Below are positions 52,163 through 61,827 of a stretch of DNA of 64,000 nt, one piece after another. The position numbers and the translations under genes were made by a program. Origin of the DNA: CAWELS01 sp964468205 (GTDB lineage: Bacteria > Acidobacteriota > Terriglobia > Bryobacterales > Bryobacteraceae); assembly GCA_964468205.1 (NCBI GenBank), contig CAYXVG010000041.1, positions 1 through 64,000 on the forward strand. The letters are read 5' to 3'. Numbering within the stretch: position 1 is the stretch's first letter; each line of letters opens with the position of its first letter. Below the pieces are notes generated by a model. That model saw only the letters and a list, made by a program, of their open reading frames with translations, did no database searches and was not told the origin of the DNA.

Positions 52163-52171
52163 TGCTATACT
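52163..52171 (+). promoter_or_regulatory. Extended -10 promoter candidate for rpmB-rpmG
   Basis: TGC-TATACT is an extended -10 element with a near-consensus hexamer, 57 bases ahead of the rpmB ATG. No convincing -35 box stands 16-18 bases upstream, as is common for this promoter class. Confidence 0.45.
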
Positions 52172-52227
52172 TTCGTGAGGGAAGCCTCCCACCGACGCCA
52201 CCTTTGTGTTGAGCTATTGGAGTTAGT

Positions 52228-52464
52228 ATGTCTCAGGTCTGCCAAGTAACGGGAAAACGGCCAGTTTCCGGCCACAAGGTTTCCCATGCACACAACAAAA
52301 CCAAGCGGTTTTTTAAGCCTAACATTCATACGAAGCGCTTCTGGTTGCCCTCGGAAAACCGCTGGATCAAACTGAAAGTCAGCGCGAAGGGAATCAAAAT
52401 TATTACCAAGCGCGGTATCGACGCGGTGGTTGCGGACATGCGCAAGAACGGAGTAAAGGTCTGA
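52228..52464 (+). CDS. rpmB: 50S ribosomal protein L28
   Basis: A 78-residue ribosomal protein with the signature MSQVCQVTGKRPVSGHKVSH, then KTKRFFKPNIHTKRFW. It has one early cysteine and lacks the CxxC pairs of the zinc-binding form. A GGAG site precedes the ATG. The stop lies one base before the rpmG start, so the pair is co-translated. Confidence 0.97.
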   Translation: MSQVCQVTGKRPVSGHKVSHAHNKTKRFFKPNIHTKRFWLPSENRWIKLKVSAKGIKIITKRGIDAVVADMRKNGVKV

Positions 52465-52465
52465 T

Positions 52466-52636
52466 ATGGCGAAGACGAAGAAGAACAACATGAAGGTTCG
52501 GCTGGTCTCCTCGGCCGGCACCGGCCATTTCTACACCACCACCAAGAATGCGCGTAATCGCTCCGACAAACTCGAGTTGAAGAAGTACGACCCGACGATT
52601 CGCAAGCACGTCCTTTACAAAGAGTCCAAGATCTAA
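52466..52636 (+). CDS. rpmG: 50S ribosomal protein L33
   Basis: A 56-residue protein (MAKTKKNNMKVRLVSSAGTG, then FYTTTKNARNRSDKLELKKY, then HVLYKESKI), the normal length for L33. It lacks the CxxC pairs, so it is the zinc-free form. It starts two bases after the rpmB stop and is followed by a clear terminator. Confidence 0.96.
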   Translation: MAKTKKNNMKVRLVSSAGTGHFYTTTKNARNRSDKLELKKYDPTIRKHVLYKESKI

Positions 52637-52662
52637 TCCGGCTTTTCACCGTACGTGGAAAG

Positions 52663-52693
52663 GGCGCCCGCGGTCATCCCTCGGGCGCCTTTT
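52663..52693 (+). terminator. Rho-independent terminator after rpmG
   Basis: GGCGCCCG (52663-52670) pairs perfectly with CGGGCGCC (52682-52689) around an 11-base loop, followed at once by TTTT. It lies 26 bases after the rpmG stop. Confidence 0.85.
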
Positions 52694-52711
52694 CTGTTCG
52701 CGCTCCGCACG

Positions 52712-54331
52712 CTACTTCGCTGCCGCGGCCGGCTCGCACACGAACAGCCGCACCGCCATGTTGTGATAGCTCGCCGGCTCTTCTTCCCTGCAGCCCGCTT
52801 CGCGAAGGATCTCGCCCGTCAGTTGCGGGTAATTCGCGCCCGGGCTTGTCCACTCGATACCCTGGTGGTCCGAATGAAGCACCCAGAGACGGCGACTCGG
52901 CAGGGCTCGGCCCATGTCCTCCTGCAACCGCTCTTCACTCGCTGCCGGAATGGGACCTTCAATCCTCGGGCAACAGGGGAAGCCGACTTCGCCCAACACT
53001 GCACCCTCGGGAGTCCAGCCGAACATCCGCGTGTAGAGTTTGAAACCCTCCACCGCGCTGGCATGGACATAGATCCGGTCAGCAGGCGCCGCATTGTCCC
53101 GCAAGTGGGCCACCGCTCCCTGCACATCCTCGGCCACCAGCGGGCTCCTACGGCTGTGAACGCCCGCAACCAGAACGCCGAACAGCAATACCCAAAAGCC
53201 GATCCGCAGCGGCTTCTTCAGGCCCTTCCGCAAGCGGCTGAAGTACTCTTCTTCAATCAGCGCCAACCCGCAGCCGGCCAGCGCCAGTACGCAGGGCAGA
53301 TAGAGCAGGCTGGTGCGAATTACCAACGGATAGATTCGCAGCAGCCCAAGTGCGATCGCGGCAAGCACCGTCGCCAAGCTCACCAGCAATAGGAACTCCG
53401 CCGGGCCGCGCCGCCAGCCACTCCGCCGGGTTCGCCAGACGATCGCCGGCAGAATCACGAGGACCGAAACCACGGCGAAAATCCGCGCGCCCGTGAATTG
53501 AATCGCCGGCGCCGGCAGCGGAAGGTGCCACAGCAACACGAACACGCTGCTGTAAGCGTGGGTGGCCCACACCACCGGACCTCCCTCGATCGGAGTTCGC
53601 CAGAAACCGTCGAGCAGGGGATTCGAGTTGGGAACCACCAATAGCCAATATTCGGCGGCGACCGTCACCGCCGCACCCAGCGCCAGCATAAGCCACCGCC
53701 CCACGCTTCCCCCTTCGCCGCCCCGCCACCGCCGGAGGAACCATGGCGATGAGACAACCAGCGCTGCTGGTAGGAAAACCGCCAGACCGTATGCCAAGGT
53801 CAGCCCGGCGGTCACCGCCAGCGCCAGGAGAGCGAATCTCTTTACCGACGGCTCGGCGGCGTAAGCCAGCAAGGCGAGCAGCAAAACAGTGGACGCGAAA
53901 AGCTCACAGCTATACTGCTTGAGAACGTGAGAGTAGTAGACGGCGGTCGGCGATACCGCCGCCATCAGGCCCACATACCCCGCCACCAGCCGGCGGTCGG
54001 GGAACATGCGCCGCAGAAGATAAAGCATGCCGGCCAGCGCGGTGCATCCGGCAAGAAACGGGATCAGCTTAAAGACCCAGTTCGCCATCCCCAGCGCTTC
54101 AACGATGGCGCGCACGAGCATCAGGAACAGTGGCGGAGTGGTCTGCAGCCAAGCCTCGTAGTAGAGCATTCCGCGCAACCCGGGCTCGATCACCGAATTC
54201 GCCACCCATGCCTCATCCTGCCAAAGACTCAGGTTCAGCCCGCGAAGCCGCAGCGCAACGCCGACGATCAGGCGGGAAAGCAGCATCAACCGGAATCGCA
54301 ACGGCTGGGAGGTGGAATCGTTGAGCGGCAC
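52712..54331 (-). CDS. GT39/ArnT-like membrane glycosyltransferase
   Basis: A 539-residue GT-C-fold protein with ten or more helices. The first periplasmic loop has LSLWQDEAWVANSVIEPG (catalytic Asp-Glu) followed by TTPPLFLMLVRAIVEALG, and a later YYSHVLKQYSCELFAS, all typical of the PMT_2 (ArnT-like) group that transfers sugars from polyprenyl phosphates. A soluble C-terminal domain begins near residue 410. Start is the GTG at 54331 or the ATG at 54286. The acceptor is unknown. Confidence 0.83.
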   Translation of the reverse strand: MPLNDSTSQPLRFRLMLLSRLIVGVALRLRGLNLSLWQDEAWVANSVIEPGLRGMLYYEAWLQTTPPLFLMLVRAIVEALGMANWVFKLIPFLAGCTALAGMLYLLRRMFPDRRLVAGYVGLMAAVSPTAVYYSHVLKQYSCELFASTVLLLALLAYAAEPSVKRFALLALAVTAGLTLAYGLAVFLPAALVVSSPWFLRRWRGGEGGSVGRWLMLALGAAVTVAAEYWLLVVPNSNPLLDGFWRTPIEGGPVVWATHAYSSVFVLLWHLPLPAPAIQFTGARIFAVVSVLVILPAIVWRTRRSGWRRGPAEFLLLVSLATVLAAIALGLLRIYPLVIRTSLLYLPCVLALAGCGLALIEEEYFSRLRKGLKKPLRIGFWVLLFGVLVAGVHSRRSPLVAEDVQGAVAHLRDNAAPADRIYVHASAVEGFKLYTRMFGWTPEGAVLGEVGFPCCPRIEGPIPAASEERLQEDMGRALPSRRLWVLHSDHQGIEWTSPGANYPQLTGEILREAGCREEEPASYHNMAVRLFVCEPAAAAK

Positions 54332-54430
54332 GCGAATCTCTTATTATCCACCCCGCCGCCGCCACCGCGGTTCGCCCGAATCGGAGACCCCATCCATCTC
54401 GCCCACGCCGCCCCTCGCAATCACGCCACC

Positions 54431-54540
54431 CCGGTCAAACGACCCGCCGCAATTCATCCGAATTGGACTCGCTGTCCCACCTGTCCACGCTGTACCGGTC
54501 AAACGACCGGCCACGCCGGCCGCGGTTCCTTCGAATTGGA
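54431..54540. repeat. Imperfect direct repeat upstream of the TIM-barrel-like gene
   Basis: CCGGTCAAACGACC occurs at 54431-54444 and 54495-54508. Each copy is followed by CGAATTGGA (54459 and 54532) at slightly different distances. The 252-base gap 54332-54583 holds no other structure that I can name apart from the AGGAGGAGGG ribosome site of the next gene. Confidence 0.45.
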
Positions 54541-54583
54541 GTCCCCGGTCTGCATATAGGATATAGAGGAGGAGGGCATTTTG

Positions 54584-56173
54584 ATGCCACGCATTCTGTC
54601 GCTACTTCTCGCCGGCGTTCTCGCGCTGAGCGCCCAGCCGCTCTTCGAGCTTTCCAAGAACAACAAGGACCTTCTTCGCGTCGCCACCCTCTTCACGGCC
54701 CACGCCGTGCGGGACCACCTGAGCGCCCCGGCCGGACTCGACAGCGCCGTCCGCTGGTGCAAAGACACCGGCATCACTCATGTCTACCTCGAAACCGTCC
54801 GCATGGACTACCAGGCCGAGCGCGATGCGCTCGTTCGGGCGAGAGACCGCTTCTCACGCGAGGGGTTCGATGTTTCCGGCTGCGTCACCACGAAGAGCCC
54901 CTGGTGCTACTCCGATCCCGCCAACCTCAGCCGGCTGCGCGAGATCTTCGAGTTCACCGCGGGGTTGTTCGATCACGTCATCATCGACGACTTCTTCTTC
55001 ACCGCCTGTGAATGTGACCGGTGCCGCCGCCTTAAGGGCGCCCGAAGTTGGTCCGAGTTTCGCCGGGATCTCATGCTCGAAGCCTCGAAGGAACACGTGC
55101 TGGAGCCGGCCCGCAAGGTGAATCCGAATGTCGTTGTCAACCTGAAGTATCCGCTTTGGTACGAGAACTACCATGAGCGCGGCTATGACGTGATCCGGCA
55201 GACCGAGCTCTATGACGAGATTTTCGTGGGTACCGAGACCCGCGATTGGGGTGGACCTCGAGGCGACCGGAAGCCGCAGTACCAGGCCTACTTCCTCATG
55301 CGCTGGCTCGGAGGCATCGGCGGCGAGAAGACCAAGGGTGGCTGGTTCGACTACATCGATACCACCGAGGACACCTACGTCGAGCAAGCCTGGCAAACCG
55401 TGCTCGCCGACGCCCCGGAGATCTTCCTTTTCACCTACCACCGCCTGCTGGAGGGTGGCGGAGCCGCCAACGTCCGGCGCTTCCGCAAGGAGTTGCCCGG
55501 CATTTTTGAACTCGCGGAACTCGTGCGCGGCAAGCCTATCCGCGGCGTGACCGCCGTGAAGCCGCCGCACAGCAATGGCTATGTCAAACCCGATTCATCC
55601 GGGCTCGACGCTGACGGATATGTCTTCAGCTTGGCCGGCATGATCGGTCTCCCGCTTGTGCCGCGCGCCGAAGTTGACACGAACGCTCCGTCGGCCTTGT
55701 TCTCGATGCACGCCCTCGCGGACTCCGAGTTTCCGGTCAAGCTTCGCCGGATGCTCGACGGGAAGAAGCCGGTTGCCGTCACGGACGGGCTCGCCAGCCA
55801 GTTGGCGCCCGCGCTTCTTAACCATCCGTCACTTATGGTGCTACCAGTGGGCGACCGCTGCACGAACCTGCTCTATCTCGGCCCGGCTGAGATGAACGCA
55901 ATTCGCGATCACCTGCTCGCGCCTTTCGGCATGAGATTCAACGCGCCCGGCAGCGTCGCCCTGTATCTTTATGGCGGCGACCTGGTGGTGATCGAAAACT
56001 TCAACACCGCTCCAGTCCGTTCGGCGGTCCTCGAGTTTGACGGCCCTGTGACCGCCGCGAAGGCGCTGGCGCTGCCGAAAGAGGCGAACGTCGCGATCGA
56101 AATCCGTGGCAACTCGGTGCATCTTTCCGAACTTGCCGCGCGCTCCCTAGTGGCCCTTCGAATCAACCGCTGA
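54584..56173 (+). CDS. Secreted TIM-barrel-like protein of unknown function (putative glycoside hydrolase)
   Basis: A 529-residue exported protein (signal peptide cleaved near LSAQP). The first ~330 residues read like a (beta/alpha)8 barrel: THVYLETVRMDY, FDVSGCVTTK, then FDHVIIDDFFFTACECDRCR with Asp135-Asp136 at a strand end, VVVNLKYPLWYENYHERGYD, and EIFLFTYHRLLEG. The DD pair and the CxCxxC next to it are the best candidates for an active or metal site. The C-terminal ~190 residues form a separate domain ending in a beta-sandwich. The strong SD supports the ATG at 54584. Glycoside-hydrolase function is inferred from fold only. Confidence 0.7.
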   Translation: MPRILSLLLAGVLALSAQPLFELSKNNKDLLRVATLFTAHAVRDHLSAPAGLDSAVRWCKDTGITHVYLETVRMDYQAERDALVRARDRFSREGFDVSGCVTTKSPWCYSDPANLSRLREIFEFTAGLFDHVIIDDFFFTACECDRCRRLKGARSWSEFRRDLMLEASKEHVLEPARKVNPNVVVNLKYPLWYENYHERGYDVIRQTELYDEIFVGTETRDWGGPRGDRKPQYQAYFLMRWLGGIGGEKTKGGWFDYIDTTEDTYVEQAWQTVLADAPEIFLFTYHRLLEGGGAANVRRFRKELPGIFELAELVRGKPIRGVTAVKPPHSNGYVKPDSSGLDADGYVFSLAGMIGLPLVPRAEVDTNAPSALFSMHALADSEFPVKLRRMLDGKKPVAVTDGLASQLAPALLNHPSLMVLPVGDRCTNLLYLGPAEMNAIRDHLLAPFGMRFNAPGSVALYLYGGDLVVIENFNTAPVRSAVLEFDGPVTAAKALALPKEANVAIEIRGNSVHLSELAARSLVALRINR

Positions 56174-56313
56174 TTCGCCGCCAGCGCCACCGCCTCCTTC
56201 CGCCGAGCAGCGGCCGGCGGCCGGCCGCCCACACTGCCCCCACCGCGGGCCAAGCGCTAACGAGCGCACCGAGCCGCCGGGCGATGGCCGGAAATTGCTA
56301 GTCTGGAATCAGT

Positions 56314-58401
56314 ATGAGGTTTCTTTGTCTCTTTGTATTGATCATGTCAACTGGGCAATTGTTTGCGGCTCCCGACGGCAACCCGTTCTTCAAGGACTGG
56401 AAGACTCCCTTCGGCGTTCCTCCATTCCCGGAAATCAGGAACGAGCACTTCCTGCCGGCGATTGAGGATGCAATTGAACGGAAGCGCGCGGAAGTGGAGG
56501 CAATCGCCGCGCGAGAGGACGAACCGACTTTCGCCAATACCGTGGAAGCGCTCGATGCCGCCGGCGAGGTGCTCGACAAGGTGACATCCGTCTTCTACAA
56601 CCTCACCGCCGCCGAAACCAATGACACGCTGCAAGAGGTGGCGAAAGAGTCCGCGCCCCTGCTCTCGGCCCTGGACGACGACATCTATATGAACCAGGCG
56701 CTCTTCGCCCGCGTCGCCTCGGTCTGGAAAAAGCGCGAGAGCCTCGGCCTCAATCCCGAGCAGCTTCGACTGGTGGAAGAGACCCACAAGGACTTCCGGC
56801 GCGCCGGCGCGCACCTGTCCGCCAAACAGCGGGAACGCCTTCGCGAGATCAACCAGGAAATCTCTGTCCTTCGAGTCCGGTTCGCCGACAACCTGCTCAA
56901 GGAAACCAATGCCTACAAGCTGATCCTCGATAATGAGAAGGATCTTGCGGGGCTCCCCAGCGCCGTGGTAGCCGCGGCGGCCGAAGCTGCCAGCAAGGAT
57001 GGACTCGACGGCCGGTGGCTCTTCACCCTGCACTACCCCAGCTACCAGCCCTTCATCACCTACGCCGACAACCGCGAACTGCGAAAGCAGATCGTCATCG
57101 CCTACGCGAACCGCTGCAATAACGGCAACGATCAGGACAATAAGGCAATCCTATATCGGATCGCGACGCTGCGGGCGGAGCGCTCCCAATTGCTGGGCTA
57201 TGACAACTACGCCGGCTACACCCTGGAAGAGCGGATGGCCAAGACGCCGGACAAGGTCTATGAACTGCTGGACCAGCTTTGGGAACCGGCGCTTCGGGTC
57301 GCCCACGAAGAGGCCGAGGCGCTCCAGTCCATGATCGACGCCGAAGGCGGGGACTTCGAGCTCGAGCCGTGGGACTGGAAATACTACGCCGAAAAAGTCA
57401 AGAAGGCCAGATACGACATAGACGACAAGGAACTGCGGCAGTACTTCGTGCTCGAAAATGTCCGCGACGGAGCCTTCGCGGTTGCGACGCGCCTATACGG
57501 GCTGACCTTCCACGAGCGCCACGACATCCCCAAGTACCACGAAGAGGTGCAGACCTTCGAGGTGAAAGACCGGGACGGCTCGCATCTCGGCGTCTTCCTG
57601 GTCGATTATCATCCGCGGCCGGGCAAGCGCGGCGGCGCCTGGTCGAGCACCTACCGCGACCAGAAGTACCGCGACGGAAAAGACGTGCGCCCCGTGGTTG
57701 TGAACGTCTGCAACTTCACCCGGCCCTCCGAGGGGAAGCCGGCGTTGTTGAGCCCCGAAGAAGTGGAGACGCTTTTCCACGAATTCGGACATGGGCTCCA
57801 TTCCCTGCTCCGGCGCATCCACTACACCTCCCTCGGCAGCGTGCCGCGCGACTTTGTCGAGTTGCCGTCGCAGATCATGGAGAACTGGGCGCTCGAGCCC
57901 GATGTGCTGAAGCTCTACGCCAACCACTACGAGACCGGAGAGGTGATCCCCGAAGAACTGGTCGCCAAGATCAAGAGGGCGAGCAAGTTTAACCAGGGCT
58001 TCGCCACCGTCGAGTACCTCGCGGCCAGCTACCTCGACATGGACTGGCATACCATCACGAAGGAGCCGCCGGTTCCCGTGATGGAGTTCGAGAGGCTCGC
58101 GCTCGCCGAGATCAAGCTACCGCCGGAGATCATCGTGCGCTATCGGAGCCCCTACTTCCAGCACATCTTCTCTAGCGGCTACGCAGCCGGCTACTACAGC
58201 TACATCTGGAGCGAAGTGCTCGACAGCGATGCCTTCGAGGCCTTCAAGGAGAAAGGCCTCTTCGACCAGGATACGGCAGCAGCCTTCCGCGAGAAGATCC
58301 TCGAACGCGGCGGGACCGCGGATGCAATGGAGATGTACAAGCAGTTCCGCGGCCGGGAGCCGGTAGTGGCCCCGTTGCTCGAGAAGCGCGGCTTGAACTG
58401 A
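56314..58401 (+). CDS. M3-family metallopeptidase (Dcp/oligopeptidase A type), exported
   Basis: Zinc peptidase of 695 residues with an N-terminal signal peptide (cleavage near LFAAP). The zinc site is His489-Glu490-Phe-Gly-His493 with third ligand Glu516 in DFVELPSQIMENW. SGYAAGYYSYIWSEVLDSDAF near residue 627 is the substrate-binding motif of the Dcp/OpdA branch. Length and layout are complete. It probably degrades short peptides in the periplasm. Confidence 0.94.
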   Translation: MRFLCLFVLIMSTGQLFAAPDGNPFFKDWKTPFGVPPFPEIRNEHFLPAIEDAIERKRAEVEAIAAREDEPTFANTVEALDAAGEVLDKVTSVFYNLTAAETNDTLQEVAKESAPLLSALDDDIYMNQALFARVASVWKKRESLGLNPEQLRLVEETHKDFRRAGAHLSAKQRERLREINQEISVLRVRFADNLLKETNAYKLILDNEKDLAGLPSAVVAAAAEAASKDGLDGRWLFTLHYPSYQPFITYADNRELRKQIVIAYANRCNNGNDQDNKAILYRIATLRAERSQLLGYDNYAGYTLEERMAKTPDKVYELLDQLWEPALRVAHEEAEALQSMIDAEGGDFELEPWDWKYYAEKVKKARYDIDDKELRQYFVLENVRDGAFAVATRLYGLTFHERHDIPKYHEEVQTFEVKDRDGSHLGVFLVDYHPRPGKRGGAWSSTYRDQKYRDGKDVRPVVVNVCNFTRPSEGKPALLSPEEVETLFHEFGHGLHSLLRRIHYTSLGSVPRDFVELPSQIMENWALEPDVLKLYANHYETGEVIPEELVAKIKRASKFNQGFATVEYLAASYLDMDWHTITKEPPVPVMEFERLALAEIKLPPEIIVRYRSPYFQHIFSSGYAAGYYSYIWSEVLDSDAFEAFKEKGLFDQDTAAAFREKILERGGTADAMEMYKQFRGREPVVAPLLEKRGLN

Positions 58402-58408
58402 GACGGCG

Positions 58409-59710
58409 CTATCCCACTACCACGCGCTCGAGTTCTTTTTGGTCGAACTCGATGCCGAGGCCCGGGTCGTCTGAGACGTAGACCGCGCCCGGGCGGTAGT
58501 CGAGCGGTTTCGTGAGCAGGCGGTTGCCGAATGCCCGCTCGTGGCTATCGCCGCCTTCGAGGATCACGGCGTTCGCCGAGGCCACGCAGAGGTGAATCGC
58601 GGCAGCCCGGTATGGGGCGGAACCCATGCTCGAATGGGGCGAGAGCAGCACCTGGTGGGCGTCGGCCATCACGGCGATGCGCTTCGATTCAGTGAGGCCG
58701 ATGCGGCTCAGGTCCGGGTTGATGATGTCGGCCGCCCGGTGATGGAACAGGTCGCGGAACTGGAACCGGTTCGAGTATTGCTCACCGGCGCAGATCGGCA
58801 CGTCGAGGGTCTCGGCGAGCCGGCCATGGCCTTCAATGTCTTCGGGCGCCAGCACGTCTTCCCACCAGCCGACGTTGCCCATGGCGTCGAGTTCCCGCCC
58901 GCGGATGGTCGCCTCGGCCAGGGTGTAGGCGCCGAGGGAATCGACCAGCACCTGCCCCTTTTCGCCGAGCGTCTCGCTGACGGCCCGGACGCGGTTGATG
59001 TCCCGCGACGGGCCGCGGCCCTTGGCGAGGCTCATCTTCATCGTGTCGAAGCCCCGGTCGAGAAACGCCTGGGCGTTGTCGCGAAGCTGCGCCAGATCGT
59101 TGCCACCTACAGCCACGTAAGTCGGGATCCGGTCACGGAACTTGCCCCCGAGCAACTGGTAGACAGGCACTCCGGCGGCCTTGCCGACGATGTCCCAGAG
59201 GGCGATGTCGATGCCGGCCATCGCCCGGGTATAGAAGCCGGTGCCGTAGCCACGCAGCCGCTGGGTGGAATACATCTTCTCCCACAGGGCCTCGATCTGC
59301 CGGGCGTCCTTGCCGAGGAGCACCGGAGAGAAGAGGTCCGTGATGGCGGTCTGAACGACGCGCGGCGTCATCACTGCGTGCGCCTCGCCCCAGCCGTGGA
59401 TGCCCTCTGAGGTGTGCACCTTCACGAGGAGCGTCTGCCGGTAGCCGCCTTGGCGGACGGTCTCCATCCGCTCCAGCCGGTTCCAGAGTCCGACGCCGCC
59501 GGTTTCGACCCCCATCGGGGTCATATCGACGAAGCCGCTCTCGGGCCGGCCGCGCTCCGGGGGATCGCGGAGGATAAATGTCTCGATTCTGGTGATCTTA
59601 AGTTCCGGCAACTGCGCCCGCAACGCCGCGGGGAGGGCCGCCGAGAGGGCCGCGCCGCCGAGAAATGCGCGGCGGGTCCAGCCGCTTCTGTTAGGTTCGG
59701 TAGTCCGCAT
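58409..59710 (-). CDS. Tat-exported enolase-superfamily enzyme (mandelate racemase/muconate lactonizing type)
   Basis: A 433-residue protein with a twin-arginine signal (WTRRAFLGGAALSAALPAAL). The MR/MLE barrel has the KMSLAKG lysine region, metal ligands in VLVDSLGAY (Asp), VGWWEDVL (Glu) and ICAGEQYS (Glu), and LSPHSSMGSAP (His), as in D-galactonate or related sugar-acid dehydratases. The ATG at 59710 lies 20 bases inside the upstream argJ gene. The sugar-acid substrate cannot be fixed from sequence. Export by Tat is usual for this subgroup in Acidobacteriota and Planctomycetota but unusual for the superfamily. Confidence 0.87.
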   Translation of the reverse strand: MRTTEPNRSGWTRRAFLGGAALSAALPAALRAQLPELKITRIETFILRDPPERGRPESGFVDMTPMGVETGGVGLWNRLERMETVRQGGYRQTLLVKVHTSEGIHGWGEAHAVMTPRVVQTAITDLFSPVLLGKDARQIEALWEKMYSTQRLRGYGTGFYTRAMAGIDIALWDIVGKAAGVPVYQLLGGKFRDRIPTYVAVGGNDLAQLRDNAQAFLDRGFDTMKMSLAKGRGPSRDINRVRAVSETLGEKGQVLVDSLGAYTLAEATIRGRELDAMGNVGWWEDVLAPEDIEGHGRLAETLDVPICAGEQYSNRFQFRDLFHHRAADIINPDLSRIGLTESKRIAVMADAHQVLLSPHSSMGSAPYRAAAIHLCVASANAVILEGGDSHERAFGNRLLTKPLDYRPGAVYVSDDPGLGIEFDQKELERVVVG

Positions 59711-60875
59711 TAATGTGAACATACCCCTCGGTAAGGTCACATGTCCAGAATCTGGCCTGTCCCTTGCCGCGGCCCAGGATAGAGAAGCGAATCTCGCAGT
59801 CGCTTTTGGCGAGTCTCTCTTCCATGTCCTTTTCGGAGAACTTCGCCGCGAGGCCGGACTCGCAGACCTTGACGCCCTGCAGAACAACGTCCACCTTCTC
59901 GGGCTTAAACGGAACTCCGGCGTAGCCGGCGGCCACGAGGATTCGTCCCCAGTTCGGATCGCCGCCGGCGATGGCCGTCTTCACCAGAAGCGAGTTTGCG
60001 ATCGATCGCGCAATGCGGCCGGCGTCGACGTCCGAGCCAGCGCCGCTCACCTCCACCGTAATCAGCTTCCTGGCGCCTTCGCCGTCGCGGGCGATCTTTT
60101 GCGCCAGCTCTTCGAGGACCCCGGTCAAGGCCGCGCCGAAGGCCTTCCGGTCCCGCCCCGTCACGGCGACGCCCGCGGCGCCATTCGCCATCAGAAGCAC
60201 GGTGTCGTTGGTCGATGTGTCGCCATCCACCGAGAGGCGGTGGTAGGTGCTCTCAACCGCCCGAGACAGCATCTCTCCAAGGTCAGATGGACTGACGGCC
60301 GCGTCGGTCATGATGAAGGCCAGCGTCGTGGCCATGTTCGGATGGATCATCCCAGCGCCCTTGGTGACTCCCGCGATCCTGACGGCGCCCTGGCGAAGAA
60401 CGACTTCCGCGGACGCTTTTTTGGGAACGGTGTCGGTGGTCATGATGGCGTCGGCGATGTCCGGGAACCGCTCCGGGGCCAGCCCCGCGAGCATCTCGGG
60501 GATCTTGCTGGTTATCAGATTCGGATCGAGTTCGACGCCGATCATTCCGGTTGACGACGGAATCACCTGCCCGGCTGGAACCGCGAGAGCTTCGGCCAGC
60601 GCACGGCTGCATTCCAGGGCCACGGCTTCACCGGTACGGGTGGCGCAATTCGCGTTGCCGGCGTTTACCAGCACCGCCCGTAGTTTGCCCCCAGACTTCT
60701 CGAGCCGCTTTCTCGCGAGCCTCACCGGAGCGGCCTGAACGACGTTGGTCGTGAACATGGCCGCCGCCGACGCTTCGAGGTCCGAGACGATGAGCGCCAA
60801 GTCGTCTTTCCGTTCCTGGCGGATGCCCGCGTAAGCGGACGCGAACCGGTAACCGGCTGGAATCTTCGTTGTCAT
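59691..60875 (-). CDS. argJ: Glutamate N-acetyltransferase / amino-acid acetyltransferase
   Basis: Bifunctional arginine-pathway enzyme of 394 residues that recycles the acetyl group from N-acetylornithine to glutamate. The self-cleavage site is in GMIHPNMA-TTLAF, where the second chain begins with the nucleophilic threonine. Also GNANCATRTGE, SSTGMIGVEL and GDPNWGRI. The ATG at 60875 has a GGGGGAG site and overlaps the fmt stop by 4 bases. The longer frame to 61172 lies wholly within fmt and is rejected. Confidence 0.95.
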   Translation of the reverse strand: MTTKIPAGYRFASAYAGIRQERKDDLALIVSDLEASAAAMFTTNVVQAAPVRLARKRLEKSGGKLRAVLVNAGNANCATRTGEAVALECSRALAEALAVPAGQVIPSSTGMIGVELDPNLITSKIPEMLAGLAPERFPDIADAIMTTDTVPKKASAEVVLRQGAVRIAGVTKGAGMIHPNMATTLAFIMTDAAVSPSDLGEMLSRAVESTYHRLSVDGDTSTNDTVLLMANGAAGVAVTGRDRKAFGAALTGVLEELAQKIARDGEGARKLITVEVSGAGSDVDAGRIARSIANSLLVKTAIAGGDPNWGRILVAAGYAGVPFKPEKVDVVLQGVKVCESGLAAKFSEKDMEERLAKSDCEIRFSILGRGKGQARFWTCDLTEGYVHINADYRT

Positions 60876-61810
60876 TTCTCCCCCCATCGCTGGCCGCTCG
60901 CGAGGCGCTGCCCGTGGGCGAAGGCCGTGGCGGGCATTCTCTTCCGTCCTTCGAGCTGCACTTCCACGAGTTCGAGCGCCGTGCCTTCTCCGCAGGCTGC
61001 CAGCACGCGGCGCTTCTCGACTGCCATTGTGCCCGGTTCGCCGCTTACCGGGTGATCGGACACGCGCGACCTCCAGATGTGGAGCATCGCGCCGTTCAAG
61101 TAAGTGAATGCGCCGGGCCAGGGCTGGAACCCGCGGACCCGGTTGTGGATCTCTTGCGCCGGCCGTCGCCAATCGATCAACCCGGTCTCCTTCTTGAGCA
61201 TCGGGGCGTAGGTGGCGCGCTCGTGGTCCTGGGGCTGCGGCGTGATCACGCCACGGTCGAGGCCGCGGAGGGTCTGCACGAGCAAGTCGGCGCCGATGAG
61301 CGACAACCGTTCGCTTAAATCGACGGCGGTCTCGTCGGGTCCGATTTCGACTTCCTGTTTGAGGAGCATGTCACCGGAGTCGAGCCCGGCCTCGATCAAC
61401 ATCGTGGTAACTCCCGTTCGCGTCTCGCCCTCGGCCACGGCCCACTGCATGGGCGCCGCGCCACGGTACTTCGGCAGCAGCGAGGAGTGGACGTTGACGA
61501 GGCCGAGCGGAGGGATGTCGATGATCGACTGCGGAATGATCTTGCCGTAGGCCACCACGGCCATTGCCCGGAGGTCGAGAGACCGGAAGTGTTCGACCGC
61601 CTCGTCGTTGTTCTTGATCCGGGCCGGCTGGTATACGGGCAGGCCGAGCCGGAGCGCCGCCTCCTTTACCGGGGGAGCAGCCAGTTTCGCGCCTCTGCCT
61701 TTTGGCTTGTCGGGCTGGCACACGACCGATACAACGTCGAAGCCGGCGTCGGCCAGCCGTTCGAGCGACGGAACGGCGAACTCGGGCGTCCCCAGGAAAG
61801 CGATGCGCAA
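60872..61810 (-). CDS. fmt: Methionyl-tRNA formyltransferase
   Basis: Formylates initiator Met-tRNA; 312 residues, complete. N-terminal RIAFLGTPEFAVPSLE, the catalytic loop VNVHSSLLPKYRGAAPMQWA and AGLDSGDMLL in the formyltransferase domain, and FQPWPGAFTY in the C-terminal tRNA-binding domain. The start codon is TTG at 61810. It is downstream of def, whose product later removes the formyl group. Confidence 0.95.
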   Translation of the reverse strand: MRIAFLGTPEFAVPSLERLADAGFDVVSVVCQPDKPKGRGAKLAAPPVKEAALRLGLPVYQPARIKNNDEAVEHFRSLDLRAMAVVAYGKIIPQSIIDIPPLGLVNVHSSLLPKYRGAAPMQWAVAEGETRTGVTTMLIEAGLDSGDMLLKQEVEIGPDETAVDLSERLSLIGADLLVQTLRGLDRGVITPQPQDHERATYAPMLKKETGLIDWRRPAQEIHNRVRGFQPWPGAFTYLNGAMLHIWRSRVSDHPVSGEPGTMAVEKRRVLAACGEGTALELVEVQLEGRKRMPATAFAHGQRLASGQRWGEK

Positions 61811-61827
61811 GAATCAGCCCTTTCCGG

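Noticed and set aside
60876..61172. Extended N-terminus for argJ
   Set aside because: It lies entirely inside fmt in another frame and is Arg-rich without conservation; a strong ribosome site precedes the ATG at 60875.
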